From positions 1-44,464 of IMG/VR virus record IMGVR_UViG_3300046690_000356: a stretch of DNA of 44,464 nucleotides; one strand, 5' to 3'. Shown in pieces: positions 37,107 through 44,338 of the stretch. Source of the stretch: a virus. Below the pieces are notes generated by a model. That model saw nothing but the letters and a program-made list of their open reading frames with translations, did not search any database and was not told the DNA's origin. How positions within the stretch are numbered: the first letter of the stretch is position 1; each line of letters begins with the position of its first letter. The translations under genes and the position numbers were made by a program.

Positions 37107-37179
37107 TTGACATGCACATGCTGTCGCACCCATAAAACTAAACATAAAGTTTGACTGAAATATAAACATAGTGTTTAAT
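37107..37179 (+). promoter_or_regulatory. OL-like operators and promoter of the + strand early operon
   Basis: TTGACT (37151-37156), 17 bases, TTTAAT (37174-37179) make a good sigma70 promoter. TAAACATAAAGTTTG (37139-37153) covers the -35 and TAAACATAGTGTTTA (37163-37177) covers the spacer and -10. Both follow TAAAC-N5-GTTTR, as in the cI-cro gap. A further TTGACA at 37107-37112 lies upstream. This should be the CI/Cro-repressed left promoter. Confidence 0.82.
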
Positions 37180-37218
37180 TCGTCTCATGCACTCACCGAC
37201 CTACCGGGAGACTTTGAG

Positions 37219-37428
37219 ATGAGCACCCTGCCTGTATCCGCGCCGCGATTCACCGAAGCAACGCGGGCCGCGAACGAGGTCGATTACTTCGACAACGGCG
37301 GCATGACCGACGCGGAGCTTGAGCAGTACGCGAGCCGCACGACGAAGCGCCCGCTGCTCTGTTTCGCGATCCTCGCCGCTATGCCTTTCATCGCTGAAGG
37401 CGTCTGCCGTTTGTTGGGTGCGTGGTAA
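37219..37428 (+). CDS. Small membrane-associated early protein (69 aa)
   Basis: ATG at 37219 after GGGAGACTTTGAG; an in-frame start at 37171 would lie inside the promoter. A soluble N-terminal part (YFDNGGMTDAELEQYASRTT) precedes a C-terminal hydrophobic helix (PLLCFAILAAMPFIAEGVCR). First gene after the OL-like promoter. Unknown function. TAATG overlap with the next gene. Confidence 0.68.
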   Translation: MSTLPVSAPRFTEATRAANEVDYFDNGGMTDAELEQYASRTTKRPLLCFAILAAMPFIAEGVCRLLGAW

Positions 37429-37562
37429 TGCTCGCTCTCGCCAAATACGTGGCTGTGACGACCTCTGCCCTCGCGGTCGTCGTTCTGCTCTGTGCAACCG
37501 TGCAGCAATGGGATGAGCAGGGCGCGAGTACTGCCCTCACCTGCCTGTCGCACTGCACCTGA
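37428..37562 (+). CDS. Small membrane peptide (44 aa)
   Basis: Begins MLALAKYVAVTTSALAVVVL, an N-terminal transmembrane helix, then a short tail with two Cys (TCLSHCT). The ATG overlaps the previous TAA (37426-37430), so translation is coupled. Unknown function. Confidence 0.6.
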   Translation: MLALAKYVAVTTSALAVVVLLCATVQQWDEQGASTALTCLSHCT

Positions 37563-37580
37563 TCCCGTAAAGGCTCACCT

Positions 37581-37742
37581 ATGCAAGCGCTCTTGATGCC
37601 AACGTTAGTAGTCCTCTGTGCTTTTGTGGTGGGTCTTTGCCTCGGTCTGATTCTCGGCGGCATGAGCCGCGATGCAAAAGCGCACGACGAAGCGTTTGGC
37701 GAACACGAATGCGACGCGCACTACCCGCGTAGCTGGGAATAA
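37581..37742 (+). CDS. Small membrane protein (53 aa)
   Basis: MQALLMPTLVVLCAFVVGLC continues into GLILGGM, a single transmembrane helix, followed by a charged cytoplasmic tail (DAKAHDEAFGEHECDAHYPR). Starts 18 bases after the preceding gene with AAAGG-type sequence upstream. Unknown function. Confidence 0.6.
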   Translation: MQALLMPTLVVLCAFVVGLCLGLILGGMSRDAKAHDEAFGEHECDAHYPRSWE

Positions 37743-37817
37743 ATCTCTCGGTCCTGCGGCCCCCAAGCCGCGGCTCTCGTGGGCGCAGTTCCGGCCCACT
37801 CTTTTTGGATACCTGAC

Positions 37818-38522
37818 ATGAACGCAACCACCGAAAGCGAGCAACTCTCGATCGAAGGCATCGCGGCCGCTGAATCGGAACAAACCGAAGCCCCGCACAT
37901 GATCGCGCGCATCAATGCGCTGGCCGTAAAGATCGCGTTTCCGTTCGCCGCGAAAGACGACATCCGTTTCTATCTCAATGGGCTGAATATCCGCCCGCTT
38001 GAGGACGGCTCGGTGATGATCGTCGCGACCGACGGCCACCGCTATCTGGTCGTGCGCGATCAGAAGGGCTATGCCGAGAAAGAGGTGATCGTGTCGGTGA
38101 AGAAGGATAGCCTCAAGTCTGCCAACAGCAAAAATACCTTCGACGTTATGTCGAATGGCTCGGCGTTTGTGAATGACGAGCACGGCATGCCGCTGTTCGT
38201 TCAGCCGGGTAGCTCGTTAGTCGAAGGCGAATTTCCGCGCATTGAGAGCGTTGTCTCGACTATCGGTTACAAGGAAGGCATTTCCGGCGCAATCAACCCT
38301 TCGTATCTGAAAGACGCGCTCGCACTCGGCCAGCACTTCAACAGCATCCGGTTCTTCACGAAAGACCAGGACGGCGCGCTCGTATTCGTCGTCGGCGGCA
38401 TGGGCGATCTTGAAGTGTTCGGCGGAATCATGAAGCTGCGCGAGAGCTTCGAGCAGTTGCCTGCGTGGTTCCCGAAGCCCGTGCCGTTCAAGCTGGCCGA
38501 ATCGGTCGGGGCGCCGGAATGA
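37818..38522 (+). CDS. Sliding-clamp (DnaN)-like phage protein
   Basis: 234 residues from ATG 37818. The stretch DIRFYLNGLNIRPLEDGSVM, IVATDGHRYLVVRDQKGY resembles a beta-clamp domain, including the A-T-D-G-H-R motif at the end of the strand pair; a further repeat-like part is GEFPRIESVVSTIGY, resembling the clamp's (E/D)(Y/F)P hinge. The bacterial clamp has three such domains in about 366 residues; this protein is long enough for two. It may serve as a phage clamp or bind host polymerase partners. ATGA overlap with the next gene. Confidence 0.72.
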   Translation: MNATTESEQLSIEGIAAAESEQTEAPHMIARINALAVKIAFPFAAKDDIRFYLNGLNIRPLEDGSVMIVATDGHRYLVVRDQKGYAEKEVIVSVKKDSLKSANSKNTFDVMSNGSAFVNDEHGMPLFVQPGSSLVEGEFPRIESVVSTIGYKEGISGAINPSYLKDALALGQHFNSIRFFTKDQDGALVFVVGGMGDLEVFGGIMKLRESFEQLPAWFPKPVPFKLAESVGAPE

Positions 38523-39250
38523 AAGAACGTCCGATCCTCTTCAGCGGCCCGATGGTGCGCGCTCTGCTCGATGGCAGCAAGACGCAAACCCGGCGCATTG
38601 TGAAGCCGCAGCCGTGGGACAGCGCACGGTCTGCCCACTATGGACCGTCGCACCCCAGCGGCTCAGGCGGCATGCACCCGGCGAGCGTCATTTTCTCCGA
38701 GCGAGAAACGTTCGATCCGCCGTGGGCCGCGCCGATGCCGATTGTTTGCCCTTTCGGCGAGCCCGGTGATCGTCTGTGGGTGCGCGAGGCATGGCGCTCC
38801 GTTACCGACCTCGACAAGTCCAGCGGTTCGGGCATCGCCGAACTTTGCACCAATGCCGGGTACCGGACACCTTGGGCGCCCCTGCAATACGAAGCAGACC
38901 GCCGCCGCGTCAACTGGGAACACACCAGCACACCGCCGCACGACGGGGAGCCATTACCTGGCCGTTATCGACATGCCCGGTTCATGCCGCGCTGGGCGTC
39001 GCGCATCACGCTCGAAGTCACCGGCGTGCGCGTCGAGCGGTTGCAGTCGATCACCGAGGCGGATGCACGGCACGAAGGCGCCGTACACAGCGCACTTCTC
39101 CCCATGGGCTGGAATAAGCCCGGCTGCGACCCGCAAGACGGCGCAATGCGATCGCGCTTCGCCGCGCTTTGGGACAGCCTCGCCGCGCCGGGCGCCGATT
39201 GGGACGCCAACCCTTGGGTCTGGGTCGTCGAGTTCAAGCGAGTCACCTGA
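38519..39250 (+). CDS. ASCH-like phage protein
   Basis: 243 residues. KERPILFSGPMVRALLDGSK, TQTRRIVKPQPW at the start and GDRLWVREAW further on are the signature of phage proteins of the ASCH superfamily, thought to bind RNA or nucleotides; RFMPRWASRITLEVTGVRVE is the second conserved strand group, and NPWVWVVEFKR the end. Often carried in early regions of phages; precise job unknown. ATGA coupling to the clamp-like gene. Confidence 0.8.
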   Translation: MKERPILFSGPMVRALLDGSKTQTRRIVKPQPWDSARSAHYGPSHPSGSGGMHPASVIFSERETFDPPWAAPMPIVCPFGEPGDRLWVREAWRSVTDLDKSSGSGIAELCTNAGYRTPWAPLQYEADRRRVNWEHTSTPPHDGEPLPGRYRHARFMPRWASRITLEVTGVRVERLQSITEADARHEGAVHSALLPMGWNKPGCDPQDGAMRSRFAALWDSLAAPGADWDANPWVWVVEFKRVT

Positions 39251-39469
39251 ATGACCGGTATCGAATGGCTCGCTCTCTCCATATTGGGAGCGGTCGCAGT
39301 GGGTGTGGGTCTGGGTTGCCTTGAAAAGAAAAAGCCCGCGTGTGCGGGCTTGGAAGCGACTTCCCAGAAACGGAAATCGGGAGACTCCGGGAACCGTCCA
39401 TCAACCCCTGTCCGGCAGCTCTCCGACGTGAATTGTAGCAAAACACGATCAACAACCCAGTCGAAATAA
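39251..39469 (+). CDS. Small protein with N-terminal membrane helix, uncertain
   Basis: 72 residues from the ATG directly after the preceding TGA. The first half has a membrane helix (IEWLALSILGAVAVGVGLGC) like other small phage proteins; the second half (KRKSGDSGNRPSTPVRQLSD) is low-complexity and overlaps a minus-strand terminator and putative small RNA. The gene may be real only up to the hairpin, or the stretch may primarily serve the RNA. Confidence 0.45.
   Translation: MTGIEWLALSILGAVAVGVGLGCLEKKKPACAGLEATSQKRKSGDSGNRPSTPVRQLSDVNCSKTRSTTQSK
39322..39425 (-). ncRNA. Candidate antisense small RNA, about 104 nt
   Basis: On the minus strand an extended -10 (TGC-TACAAT, 39440-39432) is followed about 100 bases later by a perfect eight-pair hairpin AAGCCCGC-ACAC-GCGGGCTT (39351-39332) and TTTTTCTTTTC, a classic terminator that serves no minus-strand gene. 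The interval can form internal stems (for example TTCCC with GGGAA). No -35 is obvious. It would be antisense to the small gene at 39251-39469. Confidence 0.4.
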
Positions 39470-39471
39470 CG

Positions 39472-40395
39472 ATGGCAATGAGAACGCAACCGGCATTACT
39501 CGCAGTCACGGCGACCGCTACTGCCGCGTGTCTGTCCATCCTCGCAGGCTGGCAGCGCGGCGGATGGATGGCAGAGCGCGCTCTGTGGATCGCCGTCGGC
39601 GTCGTGCTGGTTATTGCCGCTCACCTGCTCCCTGCCCTTTGCCGTCCGCGTGGCTGGCGTCTACGGGTGATCGGCGCGGCGCTCTGGCTCGCATGCATGG
39701 CGGCCACCTGCTACGGCCACGCGGTGTTTTTCGTGATGGCGCAGAAGCACGCCGGCGAACTGCGCGCCGCTGCGGTACCGATGGTCGTTACTCACGGCCG
39801 AGGCCTCTCTGAGATTGCCGCCGACCGCGCAACGGTGGTTGGAAAGCTGGCCCGCGTGACTGAGCGCCGATGCGCCGAGCCGTGTCCGAGCCTGCGCATT
39901 GAGCGCGCAACGCTCGCCGCAAAGCTGGATGCGCTCGACGTCGAGAAGACCGAAGCGATCCGCGCCGAGGCCGCGCAAGACAGCGCCGCCGCCGCGCGCG
40001 CCGCTGCGATGGCTGACCCGGTAACGGGTGCGCTGACCGCGTTTGGAGTCTCAGTCGCGCATGCCGATCTGGTCGCGGGCCTCGCGTTCGCCGCCGTGCT
40101 CGAAGGTGTCGCCTGCTTCGCGTGGCTGCTCGCGACGCGCCCGGACCATGTGACTGAACTCGCGGTAACGCCCGCCACACAGGGCAGTCACGTCGAGCCA
40201 GTCACGGAAGTAACGCCCGCTGGTAACCCGGTCGCGGCTTTGGAGTCACCCGCAACCTACGACGTTACCAAGGTCATGACGGCGATTGCCGCCGGCGCGC
40301 TGCGGCCCACCGTGATCGAAATTCGGAAGTTTTTGGGCTGCTCTCAGGCGACCGCAGCAGCAGTCAGAAAGCAGATTGCGACGCCGACCGGGTAA
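39472..40395 (+). CDS. Polytopic membrane protein with C-terminal HTH-like part
   Basis: 307 residues. Predicted membrane segments: LLAVTATATAACLSILAGWQ, ALWIAVGVVLVIAAHLLPAL, IGAALWLACMAATCYGHAVF and LVAGLAFAAVLEGVACFAWL. Between the third and fourth is an Ala/Glu coiled coil (IERATLAAKLDALDVEKTEA). The end (ALRPTVIEIRKFLGCSQATA) looks like a small helix-turn-helix. A membrane protein of this plan is common in phages of Burkholderiales, function unknown. Confidence 0.7.
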   Translation: MAMRTQPALLAVTATATAACLSILAGWQRGGWMAERALWIAVGVVLVIAAHLLPALCRPRGWRLRVIGAALWLACMAATCYGHAVFFVMAQKHAGELRAAAVPMVVTHGRGLSEIAADRATVVGKLARVTERRCAEPCPSLRIERATLAAKLDALDVEKTEAIRAEAAQDSAAAARAAAMADPVTGALTAFGVSVAHADLVAGLAFAAVLEGVACFAWLLATRPDHVTELAVTPATQGSHVEPVTEVTPAGNPVAALESPATYDVTKVMTAIAAGALRPTVIEIRKFLGCSQATAAAVRKQIATPTG

Positions 40396-40413
40396 CTCGA
40401 TGCGCGCGCAACG

Positions 40414-40465
40414 AATATCTGCCAGACGAATAAACGACAAATATCTGTCACACGAATAAAGCGAG
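40414..40465 (+). repeat. Two tandem 26-bp imperfect repeats before the PGDYG-like gene
   Basis: AATATCTGCCAGACGAATAA at 40414 is followed 26 bases later by AATATCTGTCACACGAATAA at 40440. The pair lies in the short gap before the gene at 40472, whose ribosome site (GAGG) is just inside the second copy. Protein binding site or messenger element possible. Confidence 0.6.
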
Positions 40466-40471
40466 GACACC

Positions 40472-41179
40472 ATGAATCAGACCACTAAAGACGCAGTCAA
40501 CCAGTTCCGGAAGAAGCCGGTTGTTATCGAAGCCGTTCAAATCTCGAAGCGTATGGACCTGACATCCCCCGAATGGTGGGCAGCGGCGGTCCAGTCGAAT
40601 GCCGTCATCGTGCATGGCATGGGCAAGTTCACCCGCGATCAGCCGTGGGTGGAAATCCAGACCCTCGAAGGCACGATGCGCGGCGATGCTGGTGACTGGA
40701 TCATTCGAGGCGTCCAAGGCGAGCTTTACCCTTGCAAGCCGGACATCTTCGACGCCACGTACGAACCAGCCCACATCGCTCCCACTCCCGCCGTGGCGCA
40801 AGCGCCGCTCTATCAGATCCAATTCAAAACGGCCGCAGCAAGTTCGCTCTGGTTTGACGTCCGGCCTGAAGAATGGGAGAGGAAAGACCCGAATGACTAC
40901 GATAAGCGAATCGTCTACGCCGCACCCGCCGCTCCCACTCCCGCCGTGCAGGCAGAGGAAGTGCAATGGGAAGCCCATCTGGCAGAAGTTGTCGAGCACA
41001 CCATCGACACTCTCACGCGGCAACTCGAACTAATCGCCGAACGTGCTCCCGGCTCGTTCCTAGATAAGGTGCCGGTCGTTCGATCGCTCACCGCGCACAG
41101 GCAACGCCTTGAACGCGCCCTAACCGAGCGCAACGCATCTTTCGCCGCTACTGCTCCATCTACCGGGGAACAGGTATGA
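40472..41179 (+). CDS. PGDYG-like phage protein
   Basis: 235 residues. The N-terminal half NQFRKKPVVIEAVQISKRMD ... GDAGDWIIRGVQGELYPCKP, DIFDATYEP is the well-known phage family with K-P-V-x-(I/V)-E-A-x-Q and G-D-W-I-I-R-G-x-x-G-E-x-Y-P-C-K-P-D-I-F. The C-terminal half (EVQWEAHLAEVVEHTIDTLT) is helical. Function unknown in the family. ATGA overlap with the methyltransferase gene. Confidence 0.8.
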   Translation: MNQTTKDAVNQFRKKPVVIEAVQISKRMDLTSPEWWAAAVQSNAVIVHGMGKFTRDQPWVEIQTLEGTMRGDAGDWIIRGVQGELYPCKPDIFDATYEPAHIAPTPAVAQAPLYQIQFKTAAASSLWFDVRPEEWERKDPNDYDKRIVYAAPAAPTPAVQAEEVQWEAHLAEVVEHTIDTLTRQLELIAERAPGSFLDKVPVVRSLTAHRQRLERALTERNASFAATAPSTGEQV

Positions 41180-41691
41180 GCGACGCACTCAAGACGATCC
41201 TCGATCCGTGCTGCGGTGGCCGCATGTTCTGGTTCGACCGCAACCACCCGAGCGCAGTGTTCGGCGACGCGCGGTCCGAATCGATCGTCGTCACCGACCG
41301 CTCACACGACGACCCAGAAGGCACGCGCACGCTCAACATCGAGCCGGACATCCTCATGGACTTCCGCGACCTTCCGTATCCGGATGGCTCGTTCAAGCTC
41401 GTCGTGTTCGATCCGCCGCATCTGGTGCGCGCCGGCCCGCGTAGCTGGCTCGCTGCGAAGTACGGAAAGCTCGGCGCCGACTGGCGTGAGGACATTCGAA
41501 AAGGCTTTGCCGAGTGCTTCCGCGTGCTCGATCAACACGGCGTGCTGATCTTCAAATGGAACGAGACGCAGATCAAGGTCAACGAGATTCTGGCACTCAC
41601 CGAGCGCGCGCCGCTGTTCGGGCACAAGTCTGGAAAGCGCGCCGACACGCACTGGATCTGCTTTATGAAAACGGAGGCCTCCGCGCGATGA
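41176..41691 (+). CDS. SAM-dependent methyltransferase, small
   Basis: 171 residues. Motif I-like ILDPCCGGRMFWF, catalytic-type motif IV LVVFDPPHLV and a later Rossmann strand (CFRVLDQHGVLIFKWNE). DPPH is close to the (D/N)PP(Y/F) of N6-adenine or N4-cytosine DNA methyltransferases, but the protein has no room for a full target recognition domain. It may protect phage DNA from host restriction or modify another substrate. ATGA overlaps on both sides. Confidence 0.8.
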   Translation: MSDALKTILDPCCGGRMFWFDRNHPSAVFGDARSESIVVTDRSHDDPEGTRTLNIEPDILMDFRDLPYPDGSFKLVVFDPPHLVRAGPRSWLAAKYGKLGADWREDIRKGFAECFRVLDQHGVLIFKWNETQIKVNEILALTERAPLFGHKSGKRADTHWICFMKTEASAR

Positions 41692-42497
41692 CCTCACCCA
41701 ATCTCTACGGAGCCGTAATGCTGACCAAACACGAAATTGCGCTGACCGTGAACCGGCTGCGCGACATTGCCAAGGAATACGGCCAGACCCAGCAGCTTCG
41801 CGAGCGCATCGCCGCCGTTGTCGTGCCCCTGCTATCTGCAAGCAAACCTGCCACGCCGGTGGCGATCTGCGACGAGCGCGAAGCGCTTTCGAAATCCGAC
41901 ATGATCGAGCTTTACCACATCGCCCGGGAGAAACCCAAGGGCGAATGGATGCACATCGTCCGCGCCATGCTCGCCGCAGCCCCTGCCGCGACAGCGCAAT
42001 CGGGCGTAGCTCTGACCGATGCCGACTTGAGCGATTTGTATTCGTTTGCGAAAGGCGAGCCACGGCCTGAATGGATCGATCACGCGAAAGAGTTTATTGC
42101 GGCTCGCGCACCCTCTGCCGTGGTGCTGGACGATGAGCGGGCAGCGTTTGAGGCGGCGGTTCAGATACTGGCATCACGGGATGGGGACGAGTTCGAGCAC
42201 CAATACGACGATGATGAACTGGACGCCTTTTGGGCGGTGTGGCGTATCGCCCGCGCCGCATCCCCGCAAGCTGCGGCGACGCAGGCAGACGCGCTCGACG
42301 CGAAGCGCTATCGGTGGCTGCGGGACTGGAAAGCGGACCCATCCGATTTTTGCTGTGCGTCATTGGAGATCTACCTACCAGTGCCGGCGCGCGACAAGAC
42401 AGAGGCTCCCCGAAAGCATTCGGCCTGTTTTGATGCCGCCATCGACGCAGCCATGACCGACTCGCAACCAGCAAGCGGAGGTGCGGGATGTCAGTGA
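41688..42497 (+). CDS. Ea22/Ead-like early protein of unknown function
   Basis: 269 residues from ATG 41688 (ATGA overlap); an internal ATG at 41718 is an alternative. Modular and helical: KHEIALTVNRLRDIAKEYGQ, then segments with a repeated plan (MIELYHIAREKPKGEWMHIV and LSDLYSFAKGEPRPEWIDHA), and a C-terminal DAKRYRWLRDWKADPSDFCC. The D-A-x-R-Y-R-W-L-R motif is frequent at the ends of phage early proteins. The two similar segments suggest internal duplication. Confidence 0.68.
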   Translation: MTSPNLYGAVMLTKHEIALTVNRLRDIAKEYGQTQQLRERIAAVVVPLLSASKPATPVAICDEREALSKSDMIELYHIAREKPKGEWMHIVRAMLAAAPAATAQSGVALTDADLSDLYSFAKGEPRPEWIDHAKEFIAARAPSAVVLDDERAAFEAAVQILASRDGDEFEHQYDDDELDAFWAVWRIARAASPQAAATQADALDAKRYRWLRDWKADPSDFCCASLEIYLPVPARDKTEAPRKHSACFDAAIDAAMTDSQPASGGAGCQ

Positions 42498-42709
42498 GAG
42501 ACCTCGGGCTTGTCCAGAAGCTCCATCAGCGTTTCGTACGTGGCATCCGGCATCACTTCGGCGATCGCACCTTCGACGATTTTGTCGTACAGGGCGCGGC
42601 CCTCTGGAGAGAATTCGTCGATTTCTCTGGCATCCAACACGAGATTAAACAGTGCGTTTGCGGCGTCGAGGATGGCTTCGGCTTGCGCCTTGGTAATGGT
42701 CGTTTTCAT
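42491..42709 (-). CDS. Small antisense-oriented protein (72 aa)
   Basis: From ATG 42709: MKTTITKAQAEAILDAANAL, then FNLVLDAREIDEFSPEGRAL and ATYETLMELLDKPE. Balanced composition and amphipathic helices look like a real protein, unlike the + strand frames here. It is the only minus-strand gene in the + strand early block and overlaps the convergent gene's end by seven bases. Ribosome site weak. Unknown function. Confidence 0.6.
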   Translation of the reverse strand: MKTTITKAQAEAILDAANALFNLVLDAREIDEFSPEGRALYDKIVEGAIAEVMPDATYETLMELLDKPEVSH

Positions 42710-42809
42710 TCCAGCATCTATCGGCACCAAACGGAAGAACTTTAGATGCACCTTTGACCGCAGCAGCACAACGAATTCTAGAAATCACGCGCAAACAGTG
42801 GGGTGTGAA

Positions 42810-43037
42810 TTGAGCGAATACCTAACGTCGCACGAGCTGGCCGACCTCGTCGGCTGCAAACCGAACCAGCGTGCCGCTATGGCGCACTGGCTCACCGCGA
42901 ACCACTGGCGATTCGTCGTCGACAAGAATGGCCTACCCAAAGTTGCGCGCGAATATCGAGACCGCAAGCTTGGCCTCACCACCGAAACGAAGTCAGCGAA
43001 ATACGATGCCGGTCCGAACCTCCAAGCCTTCGCGTGA
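42810..43037 (+). CDS. DUF4224 protein, excisionase-like
   Basis: 75 residues from TTG 42810 with GGGGTG six bases upstream (GTG 42798 is an alternative without ribosome site). LSEYLTSHELADLVGCKPNQ, RAAMAHWLTANHWRFVVDKN is the DUF4224 pattern. Such genes regularly precede integrases in phages of beta-proteobacteria and are thought to direct excision or regulate the integrase. Overlaps the integrase start by 32 bases. Confidence 0.82.
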   Translation: MSEYLTSHELADLVGCKPNQRAAMAHWLTANHWRFVVDKNGLPKVAREYRDRKLGLTTETKSAKYDAGPNLQAFA

Positions 43038-44223
43038 AAGCCATGTCGCCACTAACGAATCGACCGGCATCGATCGACTGTACAAGCGATACGGCGTGCG
43101 GAAGATTTCGTTTTGGTACAAGTACCCCGATGGCCGCAGCGAAACGCTGACGGCCGCGCCGCGGGGCGACCGGGCCGAGATCGCAATCGCGGAGCGCAGC
43201 GCGAAGCGCAAGGCACTCGACATTCAGGCCGGCCAGGTCATCGCGGGATCGGTGGCAGACATGATCGACCGGTTCAAGACGGACATCGCGCCGACCCACT
43301 TCCGCGATCAATCGAAAGACGGCGTGGGCGTGCGCAATGGTGCCTATGAGCGTCTGACCAAATTCTTTGGCCGCATGGCGCCGAAGAGTCTGGAAACCTT
43401 CCATGGTTACCAGTATCTGGATCAACGCGCGAAGGCCGGCGCGCCAATCGGCGCAAATAAAGACATGGCCCTGATGCAGACGATCTGCAACTACGCCGTC
43501 CGGTGGGGCGTGATTAAGGCAAACCCGTTCGTCGGGCTGATGCAGAACCAGGCGGATAAAGACGTTCGAACGATCGAGCGTTCGCAAATCGTCCGGTTTT
43601 ATCTGTGGGCGCTGCGGCAGGACCAAGCCTACCGAACCATGGGGCTCGCCGCGATGTTCTGCTATCTGACGGGATTCCGCGCGGCAGAGATCCGCCCGTA
43701 TCACATGTCGGGCATCACGGACGCTGGCGTGAAGGTCGTCAGCGCCAAGCGGAAGAAGGGGGAAAGCGAGACCTTGAAGCTGCGCCACTGGTCAGTTCGC
43801 TTGCGCGTGGTCGTCGAGCGGGCGAAGCGCGACCGCAAGGTGGCGAGCCTGTTTCTGTTTCCGAATCGCCGCGGGCAACCCTATTCGAAAAGTGGCTGGG
43901 GCTCGGTGTGGCAGGACGCCATGTACGCGTACATCGGCGCATTCGAGCCGGCGATCGCGAAGGAGTTCGCAGAGAAGAAAGAGCGCGAGGCCGCGCAGCG
44001 CATTGCGAAGCGCCGCGACAACCCGATCAGCCTCAACGTCGAATTGCAGATCACGAAGCATCCGGCCTATTTCTCAATGCTCGACATTCGGCCGGCGGCG
44101 ATCACAACGAAGCTCGAAAACCGCGACGACGATGCATACGATTTTGCGGCGCACGCCAATCCAAGCACCACCCATCAGCACTACGATCGGCGCAAGGTCA
44201 AGGCCGCGAAAGCGACGGAGTAA
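43006..44223 (+). CDS. int: Tyrosine recombinase (phage integrase)
   Basis: 405 residues from ATG 43006. N-terminal arm/core-binding parts (YGVRKISFWYKYPDGRSETL; NKDMALMQTICNYAVRWGVI), then the catalytic domain: Arg in CYLTGFRAAEIRPY, a Lys-containing beta hairpin (VVSAKRKKGESETLKLR), the second Arg in LDIRPAAITT and the nucleophile Tyr in TTHQHYDRR. In the H-x-x-R box the first His is replaced by Leu. It ends 115 bases before attR and would recombine the tRNA-His attachment site. Confidence 0.93.
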   Translation: MPVRTSKPSRESHVATNESTGIDRLYKRYGVRKISFWYKYPDGRSETLTAAPRGDRAEIAIAERSAKRKALDIQAGQVIAGSVADMIDRFKTDIAPTHFRDQSKDGVGVRNGAYERLTKFFGRMAPKSLETFHGYQYLDQRAKAGAPIGANKDMALMQTICNYAVRWGVIKANPFVGLMQNQADKDVRTIERSQIVRFYLWALRQDQAYRTMGLAAMFCYLTGFRAAEIRPYHMSGITDAGVKVVSAKRKKGESETLKLRHWSVRLRVVVERAKRDRKVASLFLFPNRRGQPYSKSGWGSVWQDAMYAYIGAFEPAIAKEFAEKKEREAAQRIAKRRDNPISLNVELQITKHPAYFSMLDIRPAAITTKLENRDDDAYDFAAHANPSTTHQHYDRRKVKAAKATE

Positions 44224-44289
44224 TTTCGGAACGGATGCCCGGAGAACCGCATAAAACCGTGGGGTCGAAATGCGGTTTTGTTCCGAAAT
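44223..44289 (+). terminator. Nested inverted repeats and terminator after int
   Basis: ATTTCGGAAC (44223-44232) pairs with GTTCCGAAAT (44280-44289) and inside it AACCGCA (44245-44251) pairs with TGCGGTT (44271-44277), followed by TTG-TT. The inner stem can end int transcription; the outer ten-pair repeat may be a cruciform or binding site near the attachment core. Confidence 0.6.
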
Positions 44290-44297
44290 CAGGAATT

Positions 44298-44307
44298 GGA
44301 ATCCCGG
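44298..44307 (+). repeat. Possible integrase arm-type repeat (right)
   Basis: GGAATCCCGG, the direct copy of 143-152, 31 bases before the att repeat. Confidence 0.35.
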
Positions 44308-44338
44308 CTGGGCGTGGCTGGCACGGCTTTTGACGGAT

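Noticed and set aside
36932-37129. Minus-strand 65-codon frame in the gap before the OL-like promoter
   Set aside because: No ribosome site, Arg-rich random composition, and overlap with the upstream TTGACA of the promoter region.
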